A DNA stretch of 64,000 nt from Pseudomonas sp. QTF5 (GTDB lineage Bacteria; Pseudomonadota; Gammaproteobacteria; Pseudomonadales; Pseudomonadaceae): assembly GCF_000512695.2 (NCBI RefSeq), contig NZ_AZRW02000003.1:1-64000 (forward strand), in the 5' to 3' direction. Positions 15,904-23,852 of this stretch are shown piece by piece; the stretch's first letter is position 1, and every line of letters begins with the position of its first letter. The position numbers and the translations under genes were made by a program. The notes under the pieces are model-generated. The model searched no databases. It was not told where the DNA came from and saw nothing but the letters and a program-made list of their open reading frames with translations.

Positions 15904-16788
15904 ATGTATTTCGGCGAAAAAATATTGGTCGAAGAATTCTTTGACGAAGCGACATCGACGTTCAGCTATCTGTTGCTTGACCGCTCTACCATGCAGTGTG
16001 CGCTCATCGACAGCGTGCTTGACTACGATCCGAAATCGGGCCGCACAAAAACTGAATCAGCCGACAGAATCGTTGCACGCGTGACGGAGCTGGGCGCATC
16101 CGTTGAATGGATCCTTGAGACCCATCTACATGCCGATCACCTGACTGCTGCACAGTATTTAAAACAACGGCTAGGCGGCGAGATAGGCATTGGAAACAGA
16201 ATAAAAGACGTTCAAAAAGTCTTTAGCCACTTGTTCCATACGGAAGAAGAACTTAGAAGCGGTTCCGACCAGTTTGATAGTTTGTTTGATGACAATGATA
16301 CGTTTCATATCGGCAGCTTAACCGCCCAAGCATTGCATACGCCTGGGCACACACCTGCCTGTATGACCTATCTTATTCAGGTGGAAGGAACAGGACTCGC
16401 ATTTGTTGGCGATACATTGTTCATGCCCGATTACGGCACAGCAAGGTGCGACTTCCCTGGAGGGGACGCTAGAACACTCTTCCAGTCAATACATAAGATT
16501 TTAGCGCTTCCTGAATCAACCAACATTTTCATGTGCCACGATTATCGTCCGAATGGTCGACCTCTTGCGTTTATTACCAGTGTAAAAGCACAAAAGCAGG
16601 AAAACATCCATGTTCGCGAAGGTACAAGCGAAGATACGTTTGTGAGCATGCGAGAAAAACGAGATGCAACACTGGATATGCCAGCTCTGATATTGCCATC
16701 CGTCCAAATTAATATGCGAGGCGGCAACATGCCAGAGCCAGAGACGAATGGAATCCGCTATCTGAAAATACCGCTCAACACGCTTTAA
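15904..16788 (+). CDS. Persulfide dioxygenase (ETHE1-like metallo-beta-lactamase fold)
   Basis: This is a 294-residue MBL-fold protein. It has the metal-binding signature THLHADHL near residue 74, HTPGHTPA near 142, the GDTLFMPDYGTARCDFPGG loop (split) that is diagnostic of ETHE1/PDO enzymes, and MCHDY near 212. PDO oxidises glutathione persulfide to glutathione and sulfite in the cytoplasm using mononuclear iron. AGGAG precedes ATG 15904. It heads the operon PDO, DUF442-SQR, TauE, so it would consume the persulfide made by SQR and pass sulfite to the exporter. Regulation by the divergent FisR-like activator is inferred. The length is that of the Blh C-terminal or stand-alone PDO group. Confidence 0.9.
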   Translation: MYFGEKILVEEFFDEATSTFSYLLLDRSTMQCALIDSVLDYDPKSGRTKTESADRIVARVTELGASVEWILETHLHADHLTAAQYLKQRLGGEIGIGNRIKDVQKVFSHLFHTEEELRSGSDQFDSLFDDNDTFHIGSLTAQALHTPGHTPACMTYLIQVEGTGLAFVGDTLFMPDYGTARCDFPGGDARTLFQSIHKILALPESTNIFMCHDYRPNGRPLAFITSVKAQKQENIHVREGTSEDTFVSMREKRDATLDMPALILPSVQINMRGGNMPEPETNGIRYLKIPLNTL

Positions 16789-16812
16789 CGCTTTAACGCT
16801 TTAACGCTTTAA
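16781..16812 (+). repeat. Four tandem CGCTTTAA units over the PDO stop codon
   Basis: CGCTTTAA is repeated exactly four times (16781-16812). The first copy contains the stop codon of the dioxygenase gene. It may be a slippage product. It leaves the SQR ribosome site intact. Confidence 0.9.
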
Positions 16813-16840
16813 CCTTGCGTAGTTATCAACGGAAAATAAT

Positions 16841-18517
16841 ATGAATACTTATAAATTAGGTTCGGATTTTTCTATTGCGCCGCAACTCACCGTGGTCGAT
16901 GTGAAGCAACTGGCTGAGCTCGGGATTCGTACTCTCATCTGCAACAGGCCGGATGGCGAGGCACCCGACCAGCCTACACATGTAACGATCCGCCACGCAG
17001 CCGAAGCAGAAGGCATCACGTTTCACTACCTGCCCACCCAAGCGTCGTCCATCGCTGATGATACGGTGGAGTCCTTCGTCGCAATTTTGCAAGACGCGCC
17101 AAAGCCAGTGGTTGCTTACTGTAGAACAGGCACTCGCTCAGCAATGCTCTGGGCGCTTTCTGAGGCAGGTAAGCAGAGTCTGTCCGCCATTCTAGAAATA
17201 ACCAAAAGCGCAAAGGTTGATATCAGTTCTCTTGTACGCAGAATCAACAATGGTGGTCGCACCGTTAATGCAATGACTACGACTCATCACCAGATCGTCA
17301 TTGTCGGTGCTGGTTCGGCAGGCATCGCCACCGCAGCCAGCCTGAAGTCACGAGAACCGAATCTGGATATCGCACTAATCGACCCTGCCGACGCGCACTA
17401 CTATCAACCTGGGTGGACTATGGTCGGCGGAGGCATCTTCGAGGCTGAATCTACTGTAAGGACTATGGCATCAGTCATGCCTCAAGGTGTGACGTGGATC
17501 AAAGCAGCGGTAACTGCTTTCGACCCACAGGCCAATGCAGTCGTCCTCGATGGAGGGAGAGTTATTCAGTACGACCAGCTTGTCGTCTGCCCTGGCTTGA
17601 AGCTCGATTGGTCGGCAATCAAAGGACTGACTGAGACATTAGGCTCCAATGGCGTAACCTCTAATTATCGCTACGATCTTGCGCCTTATACTTGGAAACT
17701 TGTCCAGGAACTCAAATCAGGCAAGGCGCTCTTTACGCAGCCGCCAATGCCAATCAAGTGTGCGGGTGCGCCTCAGAAAGCGCTCTATCTCTCATGCGAT
17801 CACTGGTTGAAAAACGATCGCCAGGCGCAGATAAATACGCAATTTTTTAATTCCGGCGGTGTGCTATTCGGCGTCGCCGACTACGTCCCTGCCCTCATGT
17901 CGTACATGGAAAAATATGCGGTCGACTTGAAATTCAGCCACAAGCTGGTTGCCGTAGATGGCCCCAACAAACAGGCGACTTTCGAACGTACCGATAAAGA
18001 TGGAAACACCCAGACCGTGATTGAGTCGTTTGACCTCCTCCACGTCGTGCCTCCGCAGGTTGCTCCTGACTTTATTCGCTCAAGCCCGCTAGTGGATGAG
18101 GCGGGATGGGTCGACGTTGATCCGACGACCTTGGCTCACCGCAAATTTTCCAATGTTTGGGCGCTAGGAGATGTGGTGAATACCACAAATGCGAAAACCA
18201 TGGCGGCTGCCCGTAAACAGGCTCCGGTCGTAGCGAACAATGTCCTGGTTAAGCTAGGGATGAAGCAGAATCAAGCTGCGTATAACGGCTATGGCTCCTG
18301 CCCTCTGACGGTTGAGCGTGGAAAAGTTGTCTTGGCCGAGTTTCTCTATGGCGGAAAGCTAGCGCCGACGTTTGCCGCCTGGTTTCTGGATGGGCGCAGA
18401 CCCTCTCGTTTGAGCTGGTTTCTTAAAGAGAGAATTCTCCCGCCGTTCTACTGGCATTGCATGCTGAAAGGACGTGAATGGTTCGCTGACCCAGAAGTAA
18501 GTCAGGCGGAGCATTAA
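16841..18517 (+). CDS. DUF442 sulfurtransferase-like domain fused to sulfide:quinone oxidoreductase
   Basis: This is a 558-residue fusion. Residues 1-115 are a DUF442/Blh-type domain with the phosphatase- or rhodanese-like loop AYCRTGTRSAM near residue 90. Residues 145-558 are an FAD-dependent SQR with IVIVGAGSAGIATA, HYYQPGWTMVGGG and the cysteine motif PIKCAGAPQKALYLSCDHW, matching type II SQRs. SQR oxidises sulfide to sulfane sulfur (for example glutathione persulfide) at the inner face of the membrane and passes electrons to quinone. In the second FAD motif, where type II enzymes usually have a Cys after GD, this protein reads LGDVVNTTNAKT, so that resolving Cys seems absent. The PLTVERGKVVLAEF C-terminal region is typical. 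It lies 52 bp after PDO and 3 bp before TauE. Confidence 0.88.
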   Translation: MNTYKLGSDFSIAPQLTVVDVKQLAELGIRTLICNRPDGEAPDQPTHVTIRHAAEAEGITFHYLPTQASSIADDTVESFVAILQDAPKPVVAYCRTGTRSAMLWALSEAGKQSLSAILEITKSAKVDISSLVRRINNGGRTVNAMTTTHHQIVIVGAGSAGIATAASLKSREPNLDIALIDPADAHYYQPGWTMVGGGIFEAESTVRTMASVMPQGVTWIKAAVTAFDPQANAVVLDGGRVIQYDQLVVCPGLKLDWSAIKGLTETLGSNGVTSNYRYDLAPYTWKLVQELKSGKALFTQPPMPIKCAGAPQKALYLSCDHWLKNDRQAQINTQFFNSGGVLFGVADYVPALMSYMEKYAVDLKFSHKLVAVDGPNKQATFERTDKDGNTQTVIESFDLLHVVPPQVAPDFIRSSPLVDEAGWVDVDPTTLAHRKFSNVWALGDVVNTTNAKTMAAARKQAPVVANNVLVKLGMKQNQAAYNGYGSCPLTVERGKVVLAEFLYGGKLAPTFAAWFLDGRRPSRLSWFLKERILPPFYWHCMLKGREWFADPEVSQAEH

Positions 18518-18520
18518 AAT

Positions 18521-19351
18521 ATGGATGAGCACAGCATGCTGGCCGTCGTTCTTGGCGCGGTCATTGGAGGTGTTCTAGCCATGACTGGTGCAGGCGGAGG
18601 AATCCTCGCCGTTCCTGTATTGGTTTTCGGTCTAGGTTTATCAATGACCCAAGCAGCCCCCGTCGGGCTGCTAGCAGTGGCTTTAGCTTCCGGCGTCGGA
18701 GCTGTGCTCGGATTGAAGCAAGGCGTCGTTCGATATAAAGCAGCTGCCTTCATATCATCGATTGGAATCGTGGCTGCGCCGCTAGGTTTACACCTGGCTC
18801 AGCGCATTCCCAACAAGCCCCTCGCACTCGTGTTTTCGTTGGTGCTGGTGTACGCAAGCGTGCGCATGTTGCGCAATGCAAGTCGGGAAATCCGTAATGG
18901 CGGTGCCGCTCCACGACGCGAGGTGTTGCCCTGCGTACTCAATCCGGCAAAGGGCCGGTTACGCTGGACGCTGCCCTGTGCTCGAGTATTGGCGTTAACC
19001 GGTTTCACGTCGGGCTTACTGTCTGGCTTGCTGGGTGTCGGAGGAGGTTTCGTCATCATTCCGGCCCTGACGCGATATACCAATCTGGAAATGAAAAGTA
19101 TTGTCGCAACTTCTCTTGCGGTGATCGCATCGGTTTCAATCGGCGGAGTGATTGCAGCCGCGATCAGCGGCGTTATGTATTGGCAAGCAGCGGTACCGTT
19201 TGCCGCCGGTGCGGTTTTAGGGTTGATCGCGGGAAGGCAGCTAGCTCACAAGCTGGCCATTCCTCGTTTACAACAAGCGTTCTCCATAGTGGGAATCGTA
19301 GCTGCCATCATGCTGGGAGCCAGTGTATTCGGTTTAGGTTTGGGATCATGA
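18521..19351 (+). CDS. TauE/SafE-family sulfite/sulfonate exporter
   Basis: This is a 276-residue inner-membrane protein with about eight hydrophobic segments in two repeats. The glycine-rich family motif GAGGGILAVPVL is near residues 24-35 and its repeat GVGGGFVIIPAL near 175. TauE/SafE proteins export sulfite or related organosulfur anions. Its ATG is three bases after the SQR stop, so it is translationally linked and would export the sulfite made by the dioxygenase. A hairpin (19379-19400) follows its end. Confidence 0.87.
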   Translation: MDEHSMLAVVLGAVIGGVLAMTGAGGGILAVPVLVFGLGLSMTQAAPVGLLAVALASGVGAVLGLKQGVVRYKAAAFISSIGIVAAPLGLHLAQRIPNKPLALVFSLVLVYASVRMLRNASREIRNGGAAPRREVLPCVLNPAKGRLRWTLPCARVLALTGFTSGLLSGLLGVGGGFVIIPALTRYTNLEMKSIVATSLAVIASVSIGGVIAAAISGVMYWQAAVPFAAGAVLGLIAGRQLAHKLAIPRLQQAFSIVGIVAAIMLGASVFGLGLGS

Positions 19352-19378
19352 CTTCCCAAATCAATTTTAGTATCAGCA

Positions 19379-19400
19379 AGCGTCTCCACTTGGAGACGCT
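19379..19400 (+). terminator. Hairpin after the sulfide-oxidation operon
   Basis: AGCGTCTCCA (19379-19388) and TGGAGACGCT (19391-19400) form a perfect 10-bp inverted repeat 28 bp after the TauE stop. No T-run follows, so it may act as a 3'-end stabiliser or a weak terminator. Confidence 0.45.
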
Positions 19401-19418
19401 CATACGCCGAGTTACGGA

Positions 19419-19757
19419 TCACCTGGCCGACACGACCTTCTGCCGCTGCTCTCCCAAGCCATCAATCCATACACGTATCTGATCGCCAGGGTGTAGCCAC
19501 TGCGGCTCTGGTTTCATCCCCATGCCTACCCCCGGAGGGGTGCCTGTGCAAATTACGTCACCGGGCTGCAGCGTCATGTACCGACCGCAGTAAGACACAA
19601 TCTGCGCAACAGAAAAGATCATCGTTTTCGAGTTACCTGTTTGGCGCCGTTCACCGTTTATGTCCAGCCACATATCAAGGTTCTGCGGATCCGCGATCTC
19701 ATCTCGAGTCACCAGCCAAGGCCCGATCGGGCCGAAGGTGTCGCATCCTTTCCACCG
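19419..19757 (-). pseudogene. Fumarylacetoacetate hydrolase-family C-terminal remnant
   Basis: About 112 codons match the C-terminal half of FAH-family enzymes of the 2-hydroxyhepta-2,4-diene-1,7-dioate isomerase type. Visible are KGCDTFGPIGPWLV, the core LVSY-like IVSYCGRYMTLQPGD and the metal-proximal ICTGTPPGVG. The catalytic N-terminal half, with its acidic metal ligands, is missing. The open frame continues to 19928 but the upstream sequence has no family similarity. It is a truncated, presumably inactive gene left by rearrangement. Confidence 0.75.
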
Positions 19758-19951
19758 ACAGCAATCAGAGGACATCGACGCGCAGATCTTTGATGTGTTT
19801 GAGCTCCCCGCCCCCTCTCCTCGCCCCCGCCATGTGACAGAGATTTTTACTTGCCTCATAGCCCCCCCAGATGCAGAGCATTGTGAAGAAAAACCTCTAC
19901 GAATAGAGGGTCGATTGACATCACACAATCGAAGATAATTTTATTGCATGC

Positions 19952-19969
19952 CTACCAACTGAACGGTAG
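19952..19969. promoter_or_regulatory. Palindromic operator, copy 5
   Basis: CTACCAACTGAACGGTAG has arms CTACCA and CGGTAG with a 6-bp spacer. The 17 bases TTGCATGCCTACCAACT including the left arm are identical to those at copy 2. It lies about 140 bp upstream of the EamA transporter. The remainder of the gap 19758-20110 shows no gene. Confidence 0.6.
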
Positions 19970-20110
19970 CCTTCATCATAGCAACCAACCAGGCATTTTA
20001 TGATTTCGCTGGTCTTGAGTAGCTGCTACTGGTTCGCAGCAGCTGAAACTCCAAGCGCGAGGTAACTTTACAAGTCTGTAGTAACCTATACGCACTGTGG
20101 GGAACAGCTA

Positions 20111-20995
20111 GTGTCACAGCACATACTTGATGTACCGCAACTCAAAGGCTCCAAAAAAGTTGTCCTGCTCACCGCCTTAGCGATGCTAGCTTTTGCAGCT
20201 AACTCGGTGCTTTGCCGGCTCGCACTTCGTCATACAGAAATTGACCCTACTTCCTTTACACTTATACGTCTGGTGAGCGGAGCTATCATGCTTTGGGTGC
20301 TCCTGGCGATTAAAGGTGCGACACGCCCCTCAGGAACCTGGTTTGGTGCTTTGACTCTGTTCGCCTACGCATTTGCTTTTTCATACGCATATTTGAACCT
20401 GGAAACTGGGACAGGCGCCCTACTGTTGTTCGGCGCAGTACAACTCACCATGCTTGGTTACGGGTATTGCAAAGGTGAGAGGATGCAAGGGGTTGCCATT
20501 GCAGGGTTACTCCTTGCTATTGGAGGTCTTGTGGCCTTGTTATTACCTGGAACAAGCGCGCCTGCGCTTGGTAGCGCTGGGATTATGCTGTTGTCAGGCA
20601 TTGCATGGGCCGGCTACTCCTTAATTGGCAAGCAATCGAATGATCCACTCGCATCTACAACAGGAAATTTCTTGCGAGCCGTACCTATGATGCTCCTAGC
20701 TTCGATCCCCTTCGTTAATGACTTTTCGATCGATTTTTTGGGAGCTCTTTGCGCCGTCGCGTCTGGGACGATTGCCTCAGGTGTTGGTTATGCGATCTGG
20801 TACGCGGCGATACGCTCGCTTTCATCGTTTCGAGCGGCAACCATCCAATTGAGTGTTCCTATCTTGGCGTCTCTCGCTGGGGTACTCATCCTGGGTGAGC
20901 ACCTCACCGTTCGCTTAGCACTGACATCGCTAGCGGTGTTAGGAGGAATAGGATTGGTGCTTAGCGACAAGCGCTTAGCAAATGCCACTAACTGA
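20111..20995 (+). CDS. EamA/DMT-family transporter
   Basis: This is a 294-residue inner-membrane protein with ten predicted hydrophobic segments arranged as two EamA repeats (residues 20-140 and 155-285). The repeats close with LGEHLTVRLALTSLAVLGGI, typical of drug/metabolite exporters such as RhtA/YdcZ-type proteins. The start is GTG 20111 with GGGGA upstream. The substrate is unknown. A TetR-type palindrome upstream places it with the stress and sulfur genes, so export of a toxic metabolite or amino acid is a guess. The IS66 element begins immediately after its stop codon. Confidence 0.85.
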   Translation: MSQHILDVPQLKGSKKVVLLTALAMLAFAANSVLCRLALRHTEIDPTSFTLIRLVSGAIMLWVLLAIKGATRPSGTWFGALTLFAYAFAFSYAYLNLETGTGALLLFGAVQLTMLGYGYCKGERMQGVAIAGLLLAIGGLVALLLPGTSAPALGSAGIMLLSGIAWAGYSLIGKQSNDPLASTTGNFLRAVPMMLLASIPFVNDFSIDFLGALCAVASGTIASGVGYAIWYAAIRSLSSFRAATIQLSVPILASLAGVLILGEHLTVRLALTSLAVLGGIGLVLSDKRLANATN

Positions 20996-21023
20996 TCTGA
21001 TTCGAGTGCAAACGCAGAAAGCC

Positions 21024-21200
21024 ATGGCGCTGCAACCTGCTTTCATTTCGCTACCCTTGCAGCTGGCCAGAGGAAATTCGCAAGCTGTATCATCGAACAT
21101 CTGCGTTGAAATCCAGCACCCGCGTGGCACCGTCAAAGTGAATTGGCCGACCGAAAGTGCTGCCGCCTGCGCCACCTTTCTGCAAGACCTGTTGCGATGA
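21024..21200 (+). pseudogene. IS66 TnpA C-terminal remnant
   Basis: The reading VEIQHPRGTVKVNWPTESAA and the end ATFLQDLLR are typical of the C-terminus of IS66 TnpA, a small helix-turn-helix accessory protein. The helix-turn-helix half is absent because the preceding sequence belongs to the EamA gene end. The stop overlaps the tnpB start as ATGA. Confidence 0.7.
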
Positions 21201-21532
21201 TCCGCATCGACACCATCTGGCTCGCCACCGAGCCCATGGACATGCGCGCCGGTACCGACACCGCGATGGCACAGGTGGTAGCAGTGTTCGGTGCGGCGCA
21301 GCCGCACTGTGCTTATCTGTTTGCCAACCGCCGCGCCAATCGCATGAAAGTGCTGGTGCACGACGGGCTGGGCATCTGGCTGGCGGCGCGCCGCCTGCAT
21401 CAAGGCAAGTTCTTCTGGCCGGGTTCTCGGCACGGTTCGCAGATAGAATTGGGCTCCGAGCAACTGCATGCTCTGGTGCTAGGTTTGCCTTGGCAAAGGG
21501 TCGGGCCAGGCAACGCGATTTCCATCGTATAA
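21197..21532 (+). CDS. tnpB: IS66 accessory protein TnpB
   Basis: This is a 111-residue IS66 Orf2/TnpB. Recognisable are IDTIWLATEPMDMRAGTDTA, VFGAAQPHCAYLFANRRANR and GLGIWLAARRLHQGKFFWP, the standard family blocks. It is essential for IS66 transposition, though its exact role is unsettled. The gene is intact, unlike its partners tnpA and tnpC. Confidence 0.92.
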   Translation: MIRIDTIWLATEPMDMRAGTDTAMAQVVAVFGAAQPHCAYLFANRRANRMKVLVHDGLGIWLAARRLHQGKFFWPGSRHGSQIELGSEQLHALVLGLPWQRVGPGNAISIV

Positions 21533-21614
21533 CGCCTGGCATGACCCACCTAGGCCGTGCAATTGTCCGATGAGCCTATCGTCGGTTTTAGCCTGCTCTG
21601 GCAAAATCGGCGGC

Positions 21615-22466
21615 ATGACTTCACTACCCAATCTCGACCAACTAAACCCTGAACAACTGCGCGCTCTGGCAGCGCAGTTGATGCAGCGAGTCGAGACGCT
21701 GGACCAACAAGTCGAAACAATGGGCAAGACCGTCGAGACCATGGGTAAGAGGATCCATCATGGTCAAACGGTGATCGAAAAGCTGAGCCACGAGACGGCG
21801 GCGGTCGTCTACGACTTCAGCCCCAGCCGCGCCGGTGAGCATGCTCGTAACTTCCTGCAAGACTGGAAGGGCAAGCTGGTCTGTGATGATTTCGGGGGCT
21901 ACAAGGCCAGCTTTGAAATCGGCGTAACCGAAATCGGTTGCATGGCCCATGCAAGACGCAAGTTCTTCGAGCTACACGCCACCAACAAGAGCCAGCTCGC
22001 CGAGCAGGCCTTGCGCTACATCCAGTTACTTTACGAAATAGAGAGTGAAGTCCGCGACCTTGAACCGGATTTTCGCCACCGAATACGGCAAGAAAAAGCT
22101 GTGCCGGTGATGGGTGCACTGCATGCCTGGATGATCGCCCAGCGCCTACTTGTGCACGATGGCTCGGCTATCAGCAAAGCACTGGATTACAGCCTGAAAC
22201 GCTGGACGGCGCTGTCGCGCTATCTCGATGACGGGGCCGTACCCATCGACAATAACTGGTGCGACAACCAGATCCGACCATGGGCGTTGGGTCGCAAGAA
22301 CTGGCTCTTTACAGGTTCACTGCGCAGCGGCAAACGGGCTGCGGCGATCATGAGCTTGATCCAGTCGGCGCGGCTCAATGGGCATGATCCGTATGCTTAT
22401 CTGAAGGACGTCCTCACGCGCCTGCCGACGCAGCGGGCACCAAATCTTGCAGGACTGCGAAAATAA
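21615..22466 (+). pseudogene. IS66 TnpC transposase with large internal deletion
   Basis: This is a 283-codon open frame. Residues 1-55 match the TnpC coiled-coil start (LNPEQLRALAAQLMQRVETL and QTVIEKLSHE). It then jumps to the C-terminal catalytic part: YDFSPSRAGEHARNFL, DDFGGYKASF, GCMAHARRKFFEL and the DNNWCDNQIRPWALGRKNWL block. A normal TnpC is about 510 residues, so about 220 residues are missing in frame, including the zinc-ribbon region and the first catalytic Asp. It is almost certainly inactive. Confidence 0.88.
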
Positions 22467-22498
22467 AAAAGCTCCGTAGATCATGGATCTACGGAGCT
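22463..22498 (-). terminator. Intrinsic terminator of tRNA-Cys
   Basis: Perfect 13-bp stem AGCTCCGTAGATC (22470-22482) and GATCTACGGAGCT (22486-22498) with a 3-nt loop. On the minus strand it is followed by a T-run (A-run at 22463-22470 on plus). It lies ten bases downstream of the tRNA 3' end. Confidence 0.9.
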
Positions 22499-22507
22499 CG
22501 TTTAAAG

Positions 22508-22581
22508 TGGAGGCCGAGGTCGGAATCGAACCGGCGTAGGTGGATTTGCAATCCACTGCATAACCATTTTGCTACTCGGCC
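22508..22581 (-). tRNA. tRNA-Cys (anticodon GCA)
   Basis: The minus strand reads GGCCGAG at the 5' end and CTCGGCC-T-CCA at the 3' end, a 7-bp acceptor stem with encoded CCA and discriminator U, as usual for tRNA-Cys. The anticodon arm GTGGA-TTGCAAA-TCCAC gives anticodon GCA, and the T-arm has GGTTCGATTCC. The 3' end points toward the IS66 element, so the accessory segment lies on the side where tRNA-integrating elements insert. Confidence 0.95.
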
Positions 22582-22658
22582 TCAAACATCTGATGTCAGT
22601 AGCACAACATCAAACGTGTAAACTCGTATCTGGAAACAAGAGTCTAATCTAGCTTCCA

Positions 22659-22684
22659 ACCCTTTGAAATCTAAGGGGTTTTCG
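22659..22684. other. Hairpin in the tRNA upstream gap
   Basis: ACCCTT and AAGGGGT form a short stem followed by TTTTCG on the plus strand, in the 223-bp gap between the tRNA and the MtlR-like gene. It is possibly an old terminator. Nothing else is recognisable in this gap. Confidence 0.3.
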
Positions 22685-22804
22685 TGTTCCCTAAGCAGGA
22701 ATGGACGCAATTCTGGACTGGTTCGAAAGGCATGTCAAGAACTGGAGGAAAATAATTCGAGATCGTTTCGAGTCGAACGCTGCGACCTCCAAAAGATCGC
22801 CCCT

Positions 22805-23710
22805 TCAATGACTCGCCGCCACTGCCCGCTGCAACCGCTGCCGATACTCGCTCGGAGTCTCGTGCATTTCATGGCGGAAGTGCCGATTGAAATTCGATAA
22901 GTTGGCGTAACCCACTTCAAAGCAGATATCGGCAACGCTGAAACTGCTTTGCGCCAGTAAACGGCAGGCGCGCTGGACGCGCAGTTTGCGCGTCAGGTCG
23001 ACGAAGGTATGGCCAGTGGCGCGTTTGAAGAATTTGGAGAAGGCCGGTTCGTTCATGTCCAGTCGCTGGGCGATGACGGACATGCGCAGCACATCAGCGA
23101 GATCGTTCAGAATGTAGTCGAACACAATGCTCATGCGCTGGGCCGTCAATGCGTCGAGCATCGGCGCATATTGCAGGCTGGCGAGCGTCTGTCGCTCGCT
23201 GTCGGGGGCTGAGGCCAGCAACTGCAGCAACGACAGGAACAGGCACAATCGCTGCAATCCGTGGCACTGACCGATGTCTTCCAGCAGTCGAGCCGCCTTT
23301 TTGCGGGTAATGCCGTGAAATTCGATGCCCTGCGCTGCCTGGCGAAACAGGCTCTGCAACTCGCTGAGTTCAGGGAACTTGTCGCGCAGTTGCATCAGCA
23401 TCTGACCATCGAATTGCAACACGACGTCGCGGCCGGCAATCACCTCCCCTTTGCCCAGATCGCTGATCCAGTCGTGTGGCAGACCGGGGCCGATCAGGGC
23501 GACATGGCCGGCCTCGAACAGGCCGATGTAGTCACCGGCCAACAGTCGACCGCTGCCTTCGCGGATCAGGTGGATCTCGAATTCCGGATGATGGTTCCAG
23601 CGCGCAAGGTCGAAGGGATAGTCATGCTCATACCAACGAAAGCTGTGCTGGGGCTCGTTCAGAATGACTTCAAGCGCTGGCGGCTTGTCTGCGGTTACGT
23701 GATGGTTCAT
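22805..23710 (-). CDS. mtlR: AraC-family activator, MtlR-like (polyol operon)
   Basis: This is a 301-residue AraC/XylS regulator. The N-terminal half is a cupin-like sensor (HPEFEIHLIREGSGRLLAGD, GHVALIGPGLPHDW). The C-terminal double helix-turn-helix includes SFSVADICFEVGYANLSNFNRHFR (split) and HETPSEYR. Length and sequence style fit MtlR of Pseudomonas fluorescens, the activator of mannitol/sorbitol/arabitol uptake genes. ATG 23710 is used because the longer reading starts with an unconvincing TTG. It is divergent from the polyol-binding protein gene, with a striking dyad between them. The deletion in that target gene raises the question whether the system still works. Confidence 0.82.
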   Translation of the reverse strand: MNHHVTADKPPALEVILNEPQHSFRWYEHDYPFDLARWNHHPEFEIHLIREGSGRLLAGDYIGLFEAGHVALIGPGLPHDWISDLGKGEVIAGRDVVLQFDGQMLMQLRDKFPELSELQSLFRQAAQGIEFHGITRKKAARLLEDIGQCHGLQRLCLFLSLLQLLASAPDSERQTLASLQYAPMLDALTAQRMSIVFDYILNDLADVLRMSVIAQRLDMNEPAFSKFFKRATGHTFVDLTRKLRVQRACRLLAQSSFSVADICFEVGYANLSNFNRHFRHEMHETPSEYRQRLQRAVAASH

Positions 23711-23852
23711 CACTCTGGCGATCCCATTTTTTGTTGGTTTTATCAAGGCTACCGCGAACCCCGGGACGAGTCGAAGCGGATTCGAAACTCCACGGCGCTG
23801 TTATCAGACTCACACTAAGCAGACAACAAGCCTAGCGCGCTATAGAGCGGCC

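Larger units (their letters stand above)
21000..22466 (+). mobile_element. Decayed IS66-family element
   Basis: The gene order is a tnpA remnant, tnpB and a deleted tnpC, the IS66 order, on one strand with an ATGA overlap between the first two. The 5' part of tnpA is gone, tnpC lacks its middle, and no terminal inverted repeat is visible before the tRNA terminator at 22463. The element cannot move by itself. It marks the right edge of the accessory segment. Confidence 0.85.
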
